A DNA stretch of 64,000 nucleotides from Streptococcus suis (GTDB taxonomy: Bacteria > Bacillota > Bacilli > Lactobacillales > Streptococcaceae): NCBI RefSeq assembly GCF_016775005.1, contig NZ_JAEUXI010000001.1, positions 310,001 through 374,000 on the forward strand, read 5' to 3'. Below are positions 8,101 to 15,247 of this stretch, in pieces (positions within the stretch are counted from its first letter, which is position 1; every line of letters begins with the position of its first letter). The notes under the pieces are model-generated. The model worked only from the letters and a program-made list of their open reading frames with translations. It had not been told where the DNA came from and did not search any database. A program made the position numbers and the translations under genes.

Positions 8101-10342
8101 CATCAAATTCTGGCACAATTCGAATACCCCGATTCTTAGCAAAGGCTATCAGCTCCTTAAATTCTGCCTTGGAGTAAAAGACATCCTTTGCTGTCAGGTC
8201 TGCCTTGTTGAGACCGCCATTGCCTCCTTCTTTAATGTCTGATTCCAATCGAAAAGCTGAATAAGCACCGTAAGGATTGCCTTCGCGTTGGTATTCTTCA
8301 ACCCAGATGTAATTATCATTGAGGTGGAGCTGGAAGTCATTGAACTTATACCAAGAGAGAGCTTTGATCATGTCCTTCAAAACGGAGAGCTGGATCGGTT
8401 TTCTCCCTACATCCAACATAAACCCACGGGTTTCATATTTAGGATAATCTCTGGCAATCCCTTTGGCAATCTGGTCTGGATTTTGGTTTAACAATTGCAA
8501 AAGGGTCTGGGTGGACCAAAATGCACCTGTAACTTGATTGGCCTCCACCTTAATATGGTCTCCGATAGTTAGGAGATAGCCTTCTTTCTTCAAGCCAGGA
8601 TCACGATCATTGAGTTCAAAGTAGAAATCTCCAGCCTGTGGCGCCTCACCGTAAACAAGGGCAATGCTTCTTCCTGTGATAGCTTCATAGTCTTCCTTAA
8701 AACTTTGGACAGCATAGGCTAAGGCCTCCCGGTCATCCTCACTAACAACAATCCTGCTAGTTGCTAGCGCTTGAAAATAGCCAGTATGCCCCTTCCATTC
8801 AGCTAAACCTGGTGCGACTGTCAGCTTGGCATTATCAGACTCTTCTACTCGGTAGAGTCCCTCCACCAGGACAACTCTAGCTGGTGTTTCATAAACCTGA
8901 TCCCCTCGTCGAAGACGGTAATTGTAGCTAACCGTCGTATCCACAAGTGGCCGGTAAATAGTTAAATCTCTATCCAGGATTTGCTCCAAATCTGCCCCGA
9001 TAAATTCAATTTCGACACCTTGAGGAACCTGTGGTAGACTCCAACGGGTCAAGTCCCTAGTCAGGATTGGAATTTCCAATCGTGCAGCAATATCCCTCAG
9101 ACTTTCTTCCTGTCGTACGACAACTGCTTCCTTAAAGACTTCTATCTCATAAACAGAAACAGTGTCCCAGGTAACCTGCCGACCATCTTTGGTTTCCCCG
9201 CTCGCATCAAACTGGTCAATCACTAGCTTGAGATAGCGACCAGTTTGGCTAGTTGACAGTGAAAAAATCTCCTTGAAGTCACTTGGTTTTTGAGTACGTA
9301 TCAGGACATCTCTCCATTGTTGCCCATCATCTGATACTTGGAAGCGATAGTTGGAAGCATTTTTACGTTCCCAATCTACCGTGATTGTGGAAAAGGTCTC
9401 TCTTTGTCCTAAATCAATCTGGATAAATTTTGGACTATGGCCACGGTCACTCGCCCATCGTGTTGTCCCATTGCCATCTGTTACCTTGTCAGCTGATAAA
9501 TTGGCTACTTCCTGACCATTTGCTTGGACTGATTTACCTTTGGCTAAATTGTTCAAGACTGCCTGCCCCAGTAACTCGATTTCATAGAGTGAAACGGACG
9601 GCCAGTTGAGTTGACCTCCGTCATACTGGTCAATCAAGAGCTTAAAGTAGCGGGCTTCAACTGCTTCTTCTAGCTGAAAACGAGTATCGAGTGCCACATG
9701 TTCTGTGCCAGCTTTACGGTAAACCGTTCGATAGGTCTGATTATCATCCGAAGCCTGCAGTTGGAATCCTGTGACATTATCCCTTTCCCAGTAAATGGCT
9801 ACTTCTTCCACCCTCTTGGGACTTCCTAGGTCCAGTTTAAGTCGACGGTCATCTGTGCCCATCTCTGTTCCCCAACGCGACTGGTCCAGATTGGCTGCTG
9901 AACGATTGATAATCCCATCGACAGCTCGACTAGCTGGAAATTCATTCTCCTGGTTATCCGCAACTACCTGGGCACCTTGGGCATGATTAACCCAATGACG
10001 CTCACCAGCGCTTGCTTGAGAAAAGTTGGGCTCGGTTGGATCTGCTAGCTTCTCTTCTTGGTCTGGAGAAGAAGATCCTGACTCATCCTGTAAAACCACC
10101 GAATCTACTGCTACAGCTTCCTCTTGCTCTCCTTGGACAGGATGAGCTAGCTCCTGGTCTGTTTCAAGTGCCAGAGCAGGCGTTAAGGCTTCGCCAGTAC
10201 TTTCTAGTTGCTCTGCATGCACCAACTGCCCACCTTGGAGACTGGCTAATAGGCTACTACAAATCAATACCGAACCGACTCCTAGACAAGTTTTCCGAAT
10301 AGAAAATGTCTCTACTAACCTTTTCGAAAAATGTTTCACCAT
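5171..10342 (-). CDS. Wall-anchored multidomain GH20 glycosidase (beta-N-acetylhexosaminidase or lacto-N-biosidase type)
   Basis: This is a 1,723-residue surface enzyme. It opens with an FSIRKTCLGVGSVLI signal peptide (a YSIRK variant) and ends with LPETA at 1689-1693, a hydrophobic helix and RRRHIR, so it should be sortase-anchored. Domains in order: two F5/8-type C (CBM32-like) modules at ~117-260 and ~264-405; a linker; a GH20b domain from ~497; the GH20 barrel at ~632-1000 with the catalytic pair D813-E814 in HIGVDEFEG; a LamG-like lectin at ~1005-1184; a third F5/8C-like module at ~1189-1320; and two helical spacers, each followed by a G5 domain (~1397-1470 and ~1551-1624). It should trim terminal GlcNAc/GalNAc or Gal-GlcNAc from host glycans. 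The single GH20 domain separates it from pneumococcal StrH, which has two. The start (after AAGGAAA) is chosen over an upstream in-frame one that precedes the promoter. Confidence 0.92.
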   Translation of the reverse strand: MVKHFSKRLVETFSIRKTCLGVGSVLICSSLLASLQGGQLVHAEQLESTGEALTPALALETDQELAHPVQGEQEEAVAVDSVVLQDESGSSSPDQEEKLADPTEPNFSQASAGERHWVNHAQGAQVVADNQENEFPASRAVDGIINRSAANLDQSRWGTEMGTDDRRLKLDLGSPKRVEEVAIYWERDNVTGFQLQASDDNQTYRTVYRKAGTEHVALDTRFQLEEAVEARYFKLLIDQYDGGQLNWPSVSLYEIELLGQAVLNNLAKGKSVQANGQEVANLSADKVTDGNGTTRWASDRGHSPKFIQIDLGQRETFSTITVDWERKNASNYRFQVSDDGQQWRDVLIRTQKPSDFKEIFSLSTSQTGRYLKLVIDQFDASGETKDGRQVTWDTVSVYEIEVFKEAVVVRQEESLRDIAARLEIPILTRDLTRWSLPQVPQGVEIEFIGADLEQILDRDLTIYRPLVDTTVSYNYRLRRGDQVYETPARVVLVEGLYRVEESDNAKLTVAPGLAEWKGHTGYFQALATSRIVVSEDDREALAYAVQSFKEDYEAITGRSIALVYGEAPQAGDFYFELNDRDPGLKKEGYLLTIGDHIKVEANQVTGAFWSTQTLLQLLNQNPDQIAKGIARDYPKYETRGFMLDVGRKPIQLSVLKDMIKALSWYKFNDFQLHLNDNYIWVEEYQREGNPYGAYSAFRLESDIKEGGNGGLNKADLTAKDVFYSKAEFKELIAFAKNRGIRIVPEFDAPAHALAFTKVRPDLTMTDRTVNRWVDHLEVSNPESLAFIKSVWDEYLTGEDPVFGETDTIHIGVDEFEGNNEAFRAFTDQLLRFAIDRGKTPRFWGSLTAKPGTTPVRVEGTEMNIWSTGWARPADMYQLGYSLINTLDGDLYIVPAAGYYADYLNAERLYNQWEVNKMGNTIIPAGSEQMKGAAFAIWNDMIDRRANGILEQDIYKRFEAVLPALTAKMWGNRDGGSYRQYLAAVEAIGKPANYNPHHQVNSLGETLLHYKFDLDNLEDFSGNNFDGSQEHAISFADGQAGRALRLAGGSSYFKTPLEKVGPQNSLSVWVKLDASAQGEQILMESGRDAIKLVQKETGKVGLSLEGYDHSFNYTLPRDQWVHLTFKGSIGMSQLYVNGELVDTLSRQATGGKQVSLTLPTAYIGSKEHAMTGLIDQLLVWQDKGLSSLRPARQNWLVSSDNENADGPISMAFDGDSTTIWHTQWQPAKKNLPATILIDMKEAQDLDHLNYLPRQTGNNGHITAYQLYGKLQESDDYQLLSQGNLPDTGQEKQIRFSPRTVRYLKMLVTDGHGGFGSAAELTPASTNYSQALKEKILEADAHLLLAAAYSPSSIEDLEQKVRSAKALLEDQASRQLVSEKIAELTEAIGNLSLKKAEPQVRLERREVLEEIAIPVEKISDDQLALGEEVIESQGRAGSIQKIFEDRYEDDVLVSSRLVDTVQTAAQAKRIRVGTGRVQLLARKGQLVDQLQALLATDRTSWKPWDEPTFQEKVASLRTQLEDPEVNLDQIEKELEKLILLLEKGARNQLPEGLTLPSLTIEYRKREIENKLSYPSLMEEDPNLPLGEKKVIQIGLEGFLNQHYEDVYVQGELVASRLVETSQQDPLPEIVAVGSQVPVRQKDEQVSPDMQVTAVSVPQLRDEQKPVFEQEADKQSSRKPVGSGETASQARLPETASKDQSIFALGLACGLVGIGLSCQKRRRHIR

Positions 10343-10368
10343 ATGTTTCCTTTCTGCTTTTTGTTTAT

Positions 10369-10397
10369 ATATTAACATATTTAAAATTGTCATTCAA
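10369..10397 (-). promoter_or_regulatory. Promoter of the GH20 surface glycosidase
   Basis: On the minus strand TTGAAT (10397-10392), 17 nt, TAATAT (10374-10369), 26 nt upstream of the ATG. No catabolite-response element is evident to me in the ~80 nt leader region. Confidence 0.6.
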
Positions 10398-10421
10398 GAA
10401 AAAGGACAAAATATGGCATAG

Positions 10422-10446
10422 AAAAAAGCAGGTCCTCTGCCTGCTT
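10422..10446 (-). terminator. Intrinsic terminator of the degV-family gene
   Basis: Minus-strand stem AAGCAGG / CCTGCTT with a 7-nt loop and a U-tract. It begins 9 nt after the degV stop and isolates that gene from the GH20 gene downstream. Confidence 0.8.
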
Positions 10447-10454
10447 ACCTTTTT

Positions 10455-11300
10455 TTAGATTTCATAGCCCATCAAGAGACCACCTTCTTCTGCATAGAAA
10501 GAGCATAGTCCTGAAGTTGCCACTTCTTCAACGATGGCATTTGGATAGTTTTCTTTAACCAAATCAGAAAATTGTTGGAAGAACTTGTCATTATTGCGGT
10601 GAGCCATGATGATGCGTCCACCCTTATAGCCTGCCTTTTTCATCTCATCCCAAGCTGCGGTGACCGATTTTTTATGGCCACGCGCCTTTTGGAGCAATTC
10701 CAACTTGCCTTCGCTGCTGGCTTCACCGACCATACGGATGTTCAGTAAACCAACTACAGTTCCCACTAGCTTGCTCAGGCGACCGTTTTTGACTAGATTA
10801 TCAACCTTAGCAAGGACAAAGAGCAATTTGCTATTTTCTTGGTAGGTGGTGATGGCTGAAACAACCTCTTCAAACTCCAATCCTGAGGCAATCAAACGAT
10901 TAATCTCCGTAACCAGCAAGTCCATCTCCCCTCCGGCTGAAAAGCTATCAATCAAATGAATCTTGGCATCTGGATGCTCTTCCAAATACATATCGCGTGC
11001 TACTCTGGCACTATTAAAACTGCCAGACAAGGTCCCTGTCAAGGTCACCACGATAATCTGATCTGCCCCTTCAAAGGCTGCTTGGTAGGCTTGAGGACTC
11101 GGACAAGCTGAACTAGCTGCCTCAGACGAAGCGTACATAACCTCCATCATCTTGTCGATATCCAAGTCAGCCTGGTCAACGAAGGTCTCTGCCCCAATTT
11201 GGATGGTCAAGGGAACACTAATAAATTCTGCGTTTGGCGCCAACTGATCGAGTTGACGGTAATCACAACCAGAGTCTGCAACAATTTTCCATTTTTTCAT
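10455..11300 (-). CDS. DegV family fatty-acid-binding protein; capsule-flank orfZ
   Basis: The 281-residue protein has the DegV/EDD fold signature: KIVADSGCDY at the N-terminus, ASSACPSPQAYQAAFEGADQIIVVTLTGTLSGSFNSA at ~85-120 (the TxTGTLSGS loop that holds the fatty acid carboxylate) and IHLIDSFSAGGEMDLL. DegV proteins of the FakB type present fatty acids to the kinase FakA for phosphorylation and entry into phospholipid synthesis. No fakA is in the window. It corresponds to orfZ of the S. suis capsule flank, here separated from orfY by the large GH20 gene. It diverges from the tetR gene and shares a 130-bp control region with it. Confidence 0.92.
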   Translation of the reverse strand: MKKWKIVADSGCDYRQLDQLAPNAEFISVPLTIQIGAETFVDQADLDIDKMMEVMYASSEAASSACPSPQAYQAAFEGADQIIVVTLTGTLSGSFNSARVARDMYLEEHPDAKIHLIDSFSAGGEMDLLVTEINRLIASGLEFEEVVSAITTYQENSKLLFVLAKVDNLVKNGRLSKLVGTVVGLLNIRMVGEASSEGKLELLQKARGHKKSVTAAWDEMKKAGYKGGRIIMAHRNNDKFFQQFSDLVKENYPNAIVEEVATSGLCSFYAEEGGLLMGYEI

Positions 11301-11340
11301 GATTTTTCCTTACATTCTTACTTTCTTCAACGATTTTTAT

Positions 11341-11373
11341 TTGACAAGCAAAGTATCTTTCCTTACAATTATA
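11341..11373. promoter_or_regulatory. Back-to-back promoters of tetR (+) and degV (-)
   Basis: The plus strand carries TTGACA (11341-11346), 17 nt, TACAAT (11364-11369) for the TetR gene. The minus strand carries an extended -10, TGATATAAT, with TATAAT at 11373-11368, for degV. The two -10 elements overlap, so the promoters must compete. Confidence 0.65.
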
Positions 11374-11387
11374 TCATGAATGGAGAC

Positions 11388-11413
11388 CATCTGAAAGCAT
11401 TTACTTTCAGATG
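11388..11413. promoter_or_regulatory. Inverted repeat, candidate TetR operator
   Basis: CATCTGAAAG and CTTTCAGATG form perfect 10-bp arms around CATTTA. The site lies just after the predicted tetR transcription start and over the -35 region of the opposing degV promoter. A dimeric TetR protein bound here could repress both genes. There is no U-tract, so it is not a terminator. Confidence 0.6.
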
Positions 11414-11430
11414 TCACAAGGAGGATCCCT

Positions 11431-11835
11431 ATGTCAGAGCGCAAGATTTCGCCCCAGTCATTAAAAAACTTGACCAAGGCCAACCAGGAGATGAACCAAC
11501 TGACCCGAGAGTCGATTGAGACTGCCCTGCTCTTTTTGATGGAAAAAAAGGACTTAAAGCAGATTTCCATCTCTGAATTGGTAAAAAAAGCTGGCGTGTC
11601 ACGCAATGCTTTCTACCGTAATTACAAGTCCAAGGAGGAAATCCTTGAAGTATACTATGAACGGACTTCCAGCAACCTTAAAAAGAAATGGCATGATTTG
11701 CAGGACAAGGTCCAAAAGGACGGCGTCAAGCAAAGCTTTGCAGATTTTGTCCAAGAACAAAAACGCAAGGCAGAGCAAAGCAAAACCCTGTCCAACGTCA
11801 GTCAATGGATTAAAGAAAAAACAAAACGGGATTAA
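11431..11835 (+). CDS. Short TetR/AcrR family regulator
   Basis: This 134-residue protein has a TetR-type helix-turn-helix at ~30-80 (DLKQISISELVKKAGVSRNAFYRNYKSKEEIL). The part after it is only about 55 residues and very lysine-rich, much shorter than the ligand domain of ordinary TetR proteins (usual total ~190). The stop is followed at once by a terminator and there is no sign of a frameshift in the remaining sequence, so it may be a naturally short subfamily. The ribosome binding site is AAGGAGG. Gene context suggests control of the divergent fatty-acid-binding protein and of itself. Confidence 0.85.
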   Translation: MSERKISPQSLKNLTKANQEMNQLTRESIETALLFLMEKKDLKQISISELVKKAGVSRNAFYRNYKSKEEILEVYYERTSSNLKKKWHDLQDKVQKDGVKQSFADFVQEQKRKAEQSKTLSNVSQWIKEKTKRD

Positions 11836-11849
11836 ATGTCCCGTTTTTT
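11823..11849. terminator. Bidirectional terminator between tetR and proC
   Basis: AAAACGGGA / TCCCGTTTT with a 7-nt loop and T-runs on both sides; it ends both convergent genes. Confidence 0.85.
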
Positions 11850-11857
11850 GCTGTCTT

Positions 11858-12643
11858 CTATTTTTCGCCTAATTTTTTTGTCTTTTTGAGAGCGGCAGCG
11901 ACTGCCTTGATAATGGCGTAACGGAAGCCTTCTTTTTCAAGAGCTACCACGCCTGCGATAGTCGATCCTCCTGGCGAGGTCACTTCCTGTCTCAGCTGGG
12001 CTGGGTGCTTGTCGCTGCTTAATACCATCTGAGCAGTTCCTGCTAGGGTCTGAGCCGCCAGAATCTTGGCATCTTGAGCCGTCAGCCCGTTTTGCACACC
12101 GGCATCAGTCAGGGCCTCAATCATCTGATAGACGAAGGCTGGTCCGCAGCCTGCAATAGCCGTCGCTGCATCGATCAGGCTCTCTGGCACTTGCTGAACC
12201 TTGCCTGATGCTTCTAGGATTTGTTCCAATAGCGGAGCGAGCTCTGTATTGACCAAGCTATAGGTTGTCATGCCCTGGCCGATAGCGACAGGTGTATTGG
12301 GCATAATCCGGATGAGTTTATCTGCCGACACAAATTCTGCCAGGCTATCAATGGTCACTCCCGCTGCCATGGAAATCCAAATAGCTGACGGATTCTGGCT
12401 AATCTGGTCCTGCAAGCCTGACAAGACTGTCTGAATCAGGTGAGGTTTGACTCCAAGGAAAATGACCTCGGCCTGCTCTGCTATTTCCCCATTAGAAAAA
12501 AGTTGACCACCCACCTTCTCTTGAAGAACCTGGGCTTTTGCTGGGTTGTGGTTGCTGAGAAGGAGCTGGGTATCTGGCTGCTGGCTGACCGCTTGGGCCA
12601 GGGCCGCTCCCATGTTGCCCAGTCCGATAAATCCAATCTTCAT
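11858..12643 (-). CDS. proC: Pyrroline-5-carboxylate reductase
   Basis: The 261-residue enzyme reduces 1-pyrroline-5-carboxylate to proline with NAD(P)H, the last step of proline synthesis in the cytoplasm. It has the N-terminal Rossmann motif KIGFIGLGNMGAALAQA, the central IRIMPNTPVAIGQGM and the family signature AQMVLSSDKHPAQLRQEVTSPGGSTIAGV near 205-235. Start ATG lies 9 nt after the proA stop, with AGGAGGACA as ribosome binding site. It is the third gene of proBAC. Confidence 0.97.
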   Translation of the reverse strand: MKIGFIGLGNMGAALAQAVSQQPDTQLLLSNHNPAKAQVLQEKVGGQLFSNGEIAEQAEVIFLGVKPHLIQTVLSGLQDQISQNPSAIWISMAAGVTIDSLAEFVSADKLIRIMPNTPVAIGQGMTTYSLVNTELAPLLEQILEASGKVQQVPESLIDAATAIAGCGPAFVYQMIEALTDAGVQNGLTAQDAKILAAQTLAGTAQMVLSSDKHPAQLRQEVTSPGGSTIAGVVALEKEGFRYAIIKAVAAALKKTKKLGEK

Positions 12644-12652
12644 CTTGTCCTC

Positions 12653-13891
12653 CTAACGAATGTGGCCGTCGCCTGTGATGATGTACTTGTAGGTGGTCAT
12701 CTCACGCAGGCCCATAGGACCACGGGCGTGCATCTTCTGAGTGGAAATACCCAACTCGCAGCCCAAACCGAACTCGCCACCGTCTGTGAAGCGGGTCGAG
12801 GCATTGACATAGACCGCCGCTGAGTCCACATGGAGTGTGAAAAGTTCAGCCGTCTGGCTGTTCTCCGTCACAATGGCCTCGCTGTGCCCTGTCGAGTGTT
12901 GAGCGATGTGGCTGACAGCTTCTTCTACACTTGAAACGACTTTGACAGCCAAGATATAGTCCAAAAATTCTGTATCAAAATCTTGGTCGCCTGCTGGTGT
13001 GGCTTGGTTAAGAAAAGCCTGGGCCTGACTGTCGGCACGTAATTCCACCTGACCTGCCAGAGCTTCTTCTAAGCGTGGCAAGAACTGACTGGCAATGGCT
13101 TCATGGACCAACAAAACTTCCGCCGCATTGCAGACTGAGGGACGGCTGGTTTTGGCGTTGACCACAATTTGAAGGGCCTTATCCAAATCCGCAGCCTTGT
13201 CCACATAGACATGGCAGATGCCTGTGCCTGTTTCGATAACTGGCACAGTCGCATTTTCTACAACAGCTTGAATCAAGCCCGCACCACCACGAGGCACCAA
13301 TAAGTCAATCTTACCTTTTGCCGTCATCAGCTCTGTCGCAGAGGCTCGGCTGGTATCTTGGACCAACTCGATGACCTTTGGCGAAAGACCAGCCTCTTCC
13401 AAACCAGCCTTGAGGGCTGTGACAATGGCCTGAGCCGAATGAAAGGCTTCCTTGCCTCCACGCAAGATGACTGCATTTCCACTCTTGATTGCCAAAGCAG
13501 CGGCGTCTGAAGTCACATTTGGACGGCTTTCGTAAATCATTCCCACCAAGCCAAAGGGAATGGATTTCTTGCGAATGTTCAAGCCGTCTGCCCGAGTGGA
13601 TTCTTCCAAGACTAGTCCAACAGGATCTGGTAAGTCAATCAAGGCCCGAATGCCATCTGCCATGGCTTCAATCCGCTCCGCTGTCAAAAGCAATCTATCC
13701 TGCATGACTTGGCTAATCTTGCCTTGGGCATTTTCCATATCAATGGCATTGCCTGCTAAAATTGCCTCAGTCTGAGAAACCAACTGGTCTGCCATAGCTG
13801 ATAGAGCCTGGTTTTTCTGTTCGGTTGTTGCAAGGTTGATAGAAGCCTTGTGGGCCAATAAACTATCTAATAATACTTGTGTTGTTGTCAT
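12653..13891 (-). CDS. proA: Gamma-glutamyl phosphate reductase
   Basis: The 412-residue ALDH-fold enzyme reduces gamma-glutamyl phosphate to glutamate semialdehyde, the second proline step. Visible motifs are [31 protein letters not shown] (~115-150), VPRGGAGLI, and the catalytic cysteine segment [14 protein letters not shown] near 245-255. [11 protein letters not shown] closes the protein as usual. It follows proB by 64 nt and precedes proC by 9 nt. Confidence 0.97.
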   Translation of the reverse strand: MTTTQVLLDSLLAHKASINLATTEQKNQALSAMADQLVSQTEAILAGNAIDMENAQGKISQVMQDRLLLTAERIEAMADGIRALIDLPDPVGLVLEESTRADGLNIRKKSIPFGLVGMIYESRPNVTSDAAALAIKSGNAVILRGGKEAFHSAQAIVTALKAGLEEAGLSPKVIELVQDTSRASATELMTAKGKIDLLVPRGGAGLIQAVVENATVPVIETGTGICHVYVDKAADLDKALQIVVNAKTSRPSVCNAAEVLLVHEAIASQFLPRLEEALAGQVELRADSQAQAFLNQATPAGDQDFDTEFLDYILAVKVVSSVEEAVSHIAQHSTGHSEAIVTENSQTAELFTLHVDSAAVYVNASTRFTDGGEFGLGCELGISTQKMHARGPMGLREMTTYKYIITGDGHIR

Positions 13892-13955
13892 AAATTTCTC
13901 CTATTTAGTCTTTCAGTTTGCTCGTTCGTCAACATAATCAAGATAAACTGAATAA

Positions 13956-15032
13956 CTATAAGCTCACCCAATCATTGCGGTGAATGAGCACGCCCCCTGC
14001 TCTGCCATTTGCCAACTGGTCCTGCAAGTCTTTGGAGGACAGTTTGACCCGCCCTTTACCAATCAAACGGTGGTCTGCCTGGCTGTAAACTTCCACAACC
14101 TGCCCCACTTCAAAGTCGCCTTCAAGGGCTTTGACACCAGCTGCTAGCAAACTACGGCCTTGGTGCAACATAGCCTCAACTGCACCAGCATCCACTTCAA
14201 CCGCTGCGTCTGTACGAGCATAGAAGGCCATCCACTGCTTGCGTTGGTTCATTGCATGGTCATCTGCTAAAAAGAGGGTGCCACGGTTGGCTTGGGTAAC
14301 TGCTTGTAAAATAGCTGTGTCCTCTTTTGAAGAACAGATAAAGACTGGCACGCCTGACTTGGTCGCAATCTGTGCCGCCTGCAATTTGGTGGTCATGCCA
14401 CCTGTTCCATTAGACGAGCCTGCTCCTGCTGCCATGGCAAACAAATCTTCCGTAATCTCCTTGATTTGAGGCAAGTGCTGGGCAGTCGGATCGCTGTTGG
14501 GATTGGCCGTGTAAAGTCCATCCACATCCGTCAAAAGCACCAAGAGGTCTGCTTTCAAGAGAGAAGCCACCTGGGCGGACAGGGTATCGTTGTCTCCCAC
14601 CTTAATTTCCTCAATAGCAATGGTATCATTTTCATTGATAATAGGAATGGCCCGTTGCTTGAGCAAGACCTGCAAGGCCTGAGAAGCATTCTGATAACGT
14701 CTGGCATCCGCAAAATCATCCTGGGTCAGCAAAATCTGAGCCGATACGATGCCGTCTTTCATTAGATTTTGCGTGTATTCCTCAATCAGCAAACCCTGTC
14801 CAACAGCCGCAGAAGCTTGCTTTTCCGCAATCTTAGTCGGTCGCTTGTCAAATCCCAATCTCCGAAAACCAGCAGCAATCGAGCCTGACGTCACCAGCAC
14901 AATCTGGTAGCCCTTCTGATGCAACTGAGCTAGCTGATTGGTAATCCGAGCAATCTTAATTCGATCCAGACTCCCATTTTCTTGGGTCAGAGAACTCGTC
15001 CCCACTTTAAATACAATCGTTTCTTCTGTCAT
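13956..15032 (-). CDS. proB: Glutamate 5-kinase
   Basis: This 358-residue enzyme phosphorylates glutamate to gamma-glutamyl phosphate, the feedback-controlled first step of proline synthesis. The amino acid kinase domain shows [48 protein letters not shown] and [12 protein letters not shown]; a C-terminal PUA domain follows from ~270. The ATG at 15032 has GAAAGAGA upstream; an in-frame TTG five codons earlier is less likely. A TGGTATAAT extended -10 lies about 30 nt before the start. I see no T-box or attenuator in the leader. Confidence 0.96.
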   Translation of the reverse strand: MTEETIVFKVGTSSLTQENGSLDRIKIARITNQLAQLHQKGYQIVLVTSGSIAAGFRRLGFDKRPTKIAEKQASAAVGQGLLIEEYTQNLMKDGIVSAQILLTQDDFADARRYQNASQALQVLLKQRAIPIINENDTIAIEEIKVGDNDTLSAQVASLLKADLLVLLTDVDGLYTANPNSDPTAQHLPQIKEITEDLFAMAAGAGSSNGTGGMTTKLQAAQIATKSGVPVFICSSKEDTAILQAVTQANRGTLFLADDHAMNQRKQWMAFYARTDAAVEVDAGAVEAMLHQGRSLLAAGVKALEGDFEVGQVVEVYSQADHRLIGKGRVKLSSKDLQDQLANGRAGGVLIHRNDWVSL

Positions 15033-15063
15033 AGTGATCTCTTTCAAAACTAATATTTGGAAA

Positions 15064-15069
15064 ATTATA
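15064..15069 (-). promoter_or_regulatory. Extended -10 promoter of proBAC
   Basis: Minus strand TGGTATAAT, 31 nt before the proB start; the -35 region is poor. The leader is short and leaves no room for a riboswitch. Confidence 0.55.
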
Positions 15070-15154
15070 CCATATTTTCACCCTAAAGAAAATGAATGGC
15101 AACTGATGGCACTTCTTCTTGCGATAGGCTCAGCCATTCCTTCCCAAACTGATG

Positions 15155-15178
15155 GAAAAAACTGGGCAAGCCCAGTTC
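15155..15178 (-). terminator. Intrinsic terminator downstream of dinG
   Basis: Minus-strand stem AACTGGG / CCCAGTT with a tight CTTG loop and a T-run, about 70 nt after the dinG stop. Confidence 0.75.
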
Positions 15179-15247
15179 TTCTTAACATCTATCCATTAGC
15201 ACGAGTCCTTACTCTAACCAGTCCTAAAAACCTTACCATTCATTTCA

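Noticed and set aside
10012-10302. Plus-strand frames within the GH20 gene (several between 5573 and 10302)
   Set aside because: All are antisense to recognisable domains of the surface glycosidase and lack ribosome binding sites.
15048-15247. T-box or attenuator controlling proBAC
   Set aside because: The predicted -10 lies about 30 nt before proB, and the only hairpin in the gap is the dinG terminator further upstream.
11858-15247. Phage or mobile-element signature near proBAC/dinG
   Set aside because: No integrase, transposase, terminal repeat or attachment site is visible; all genes are core metabolism or repair.
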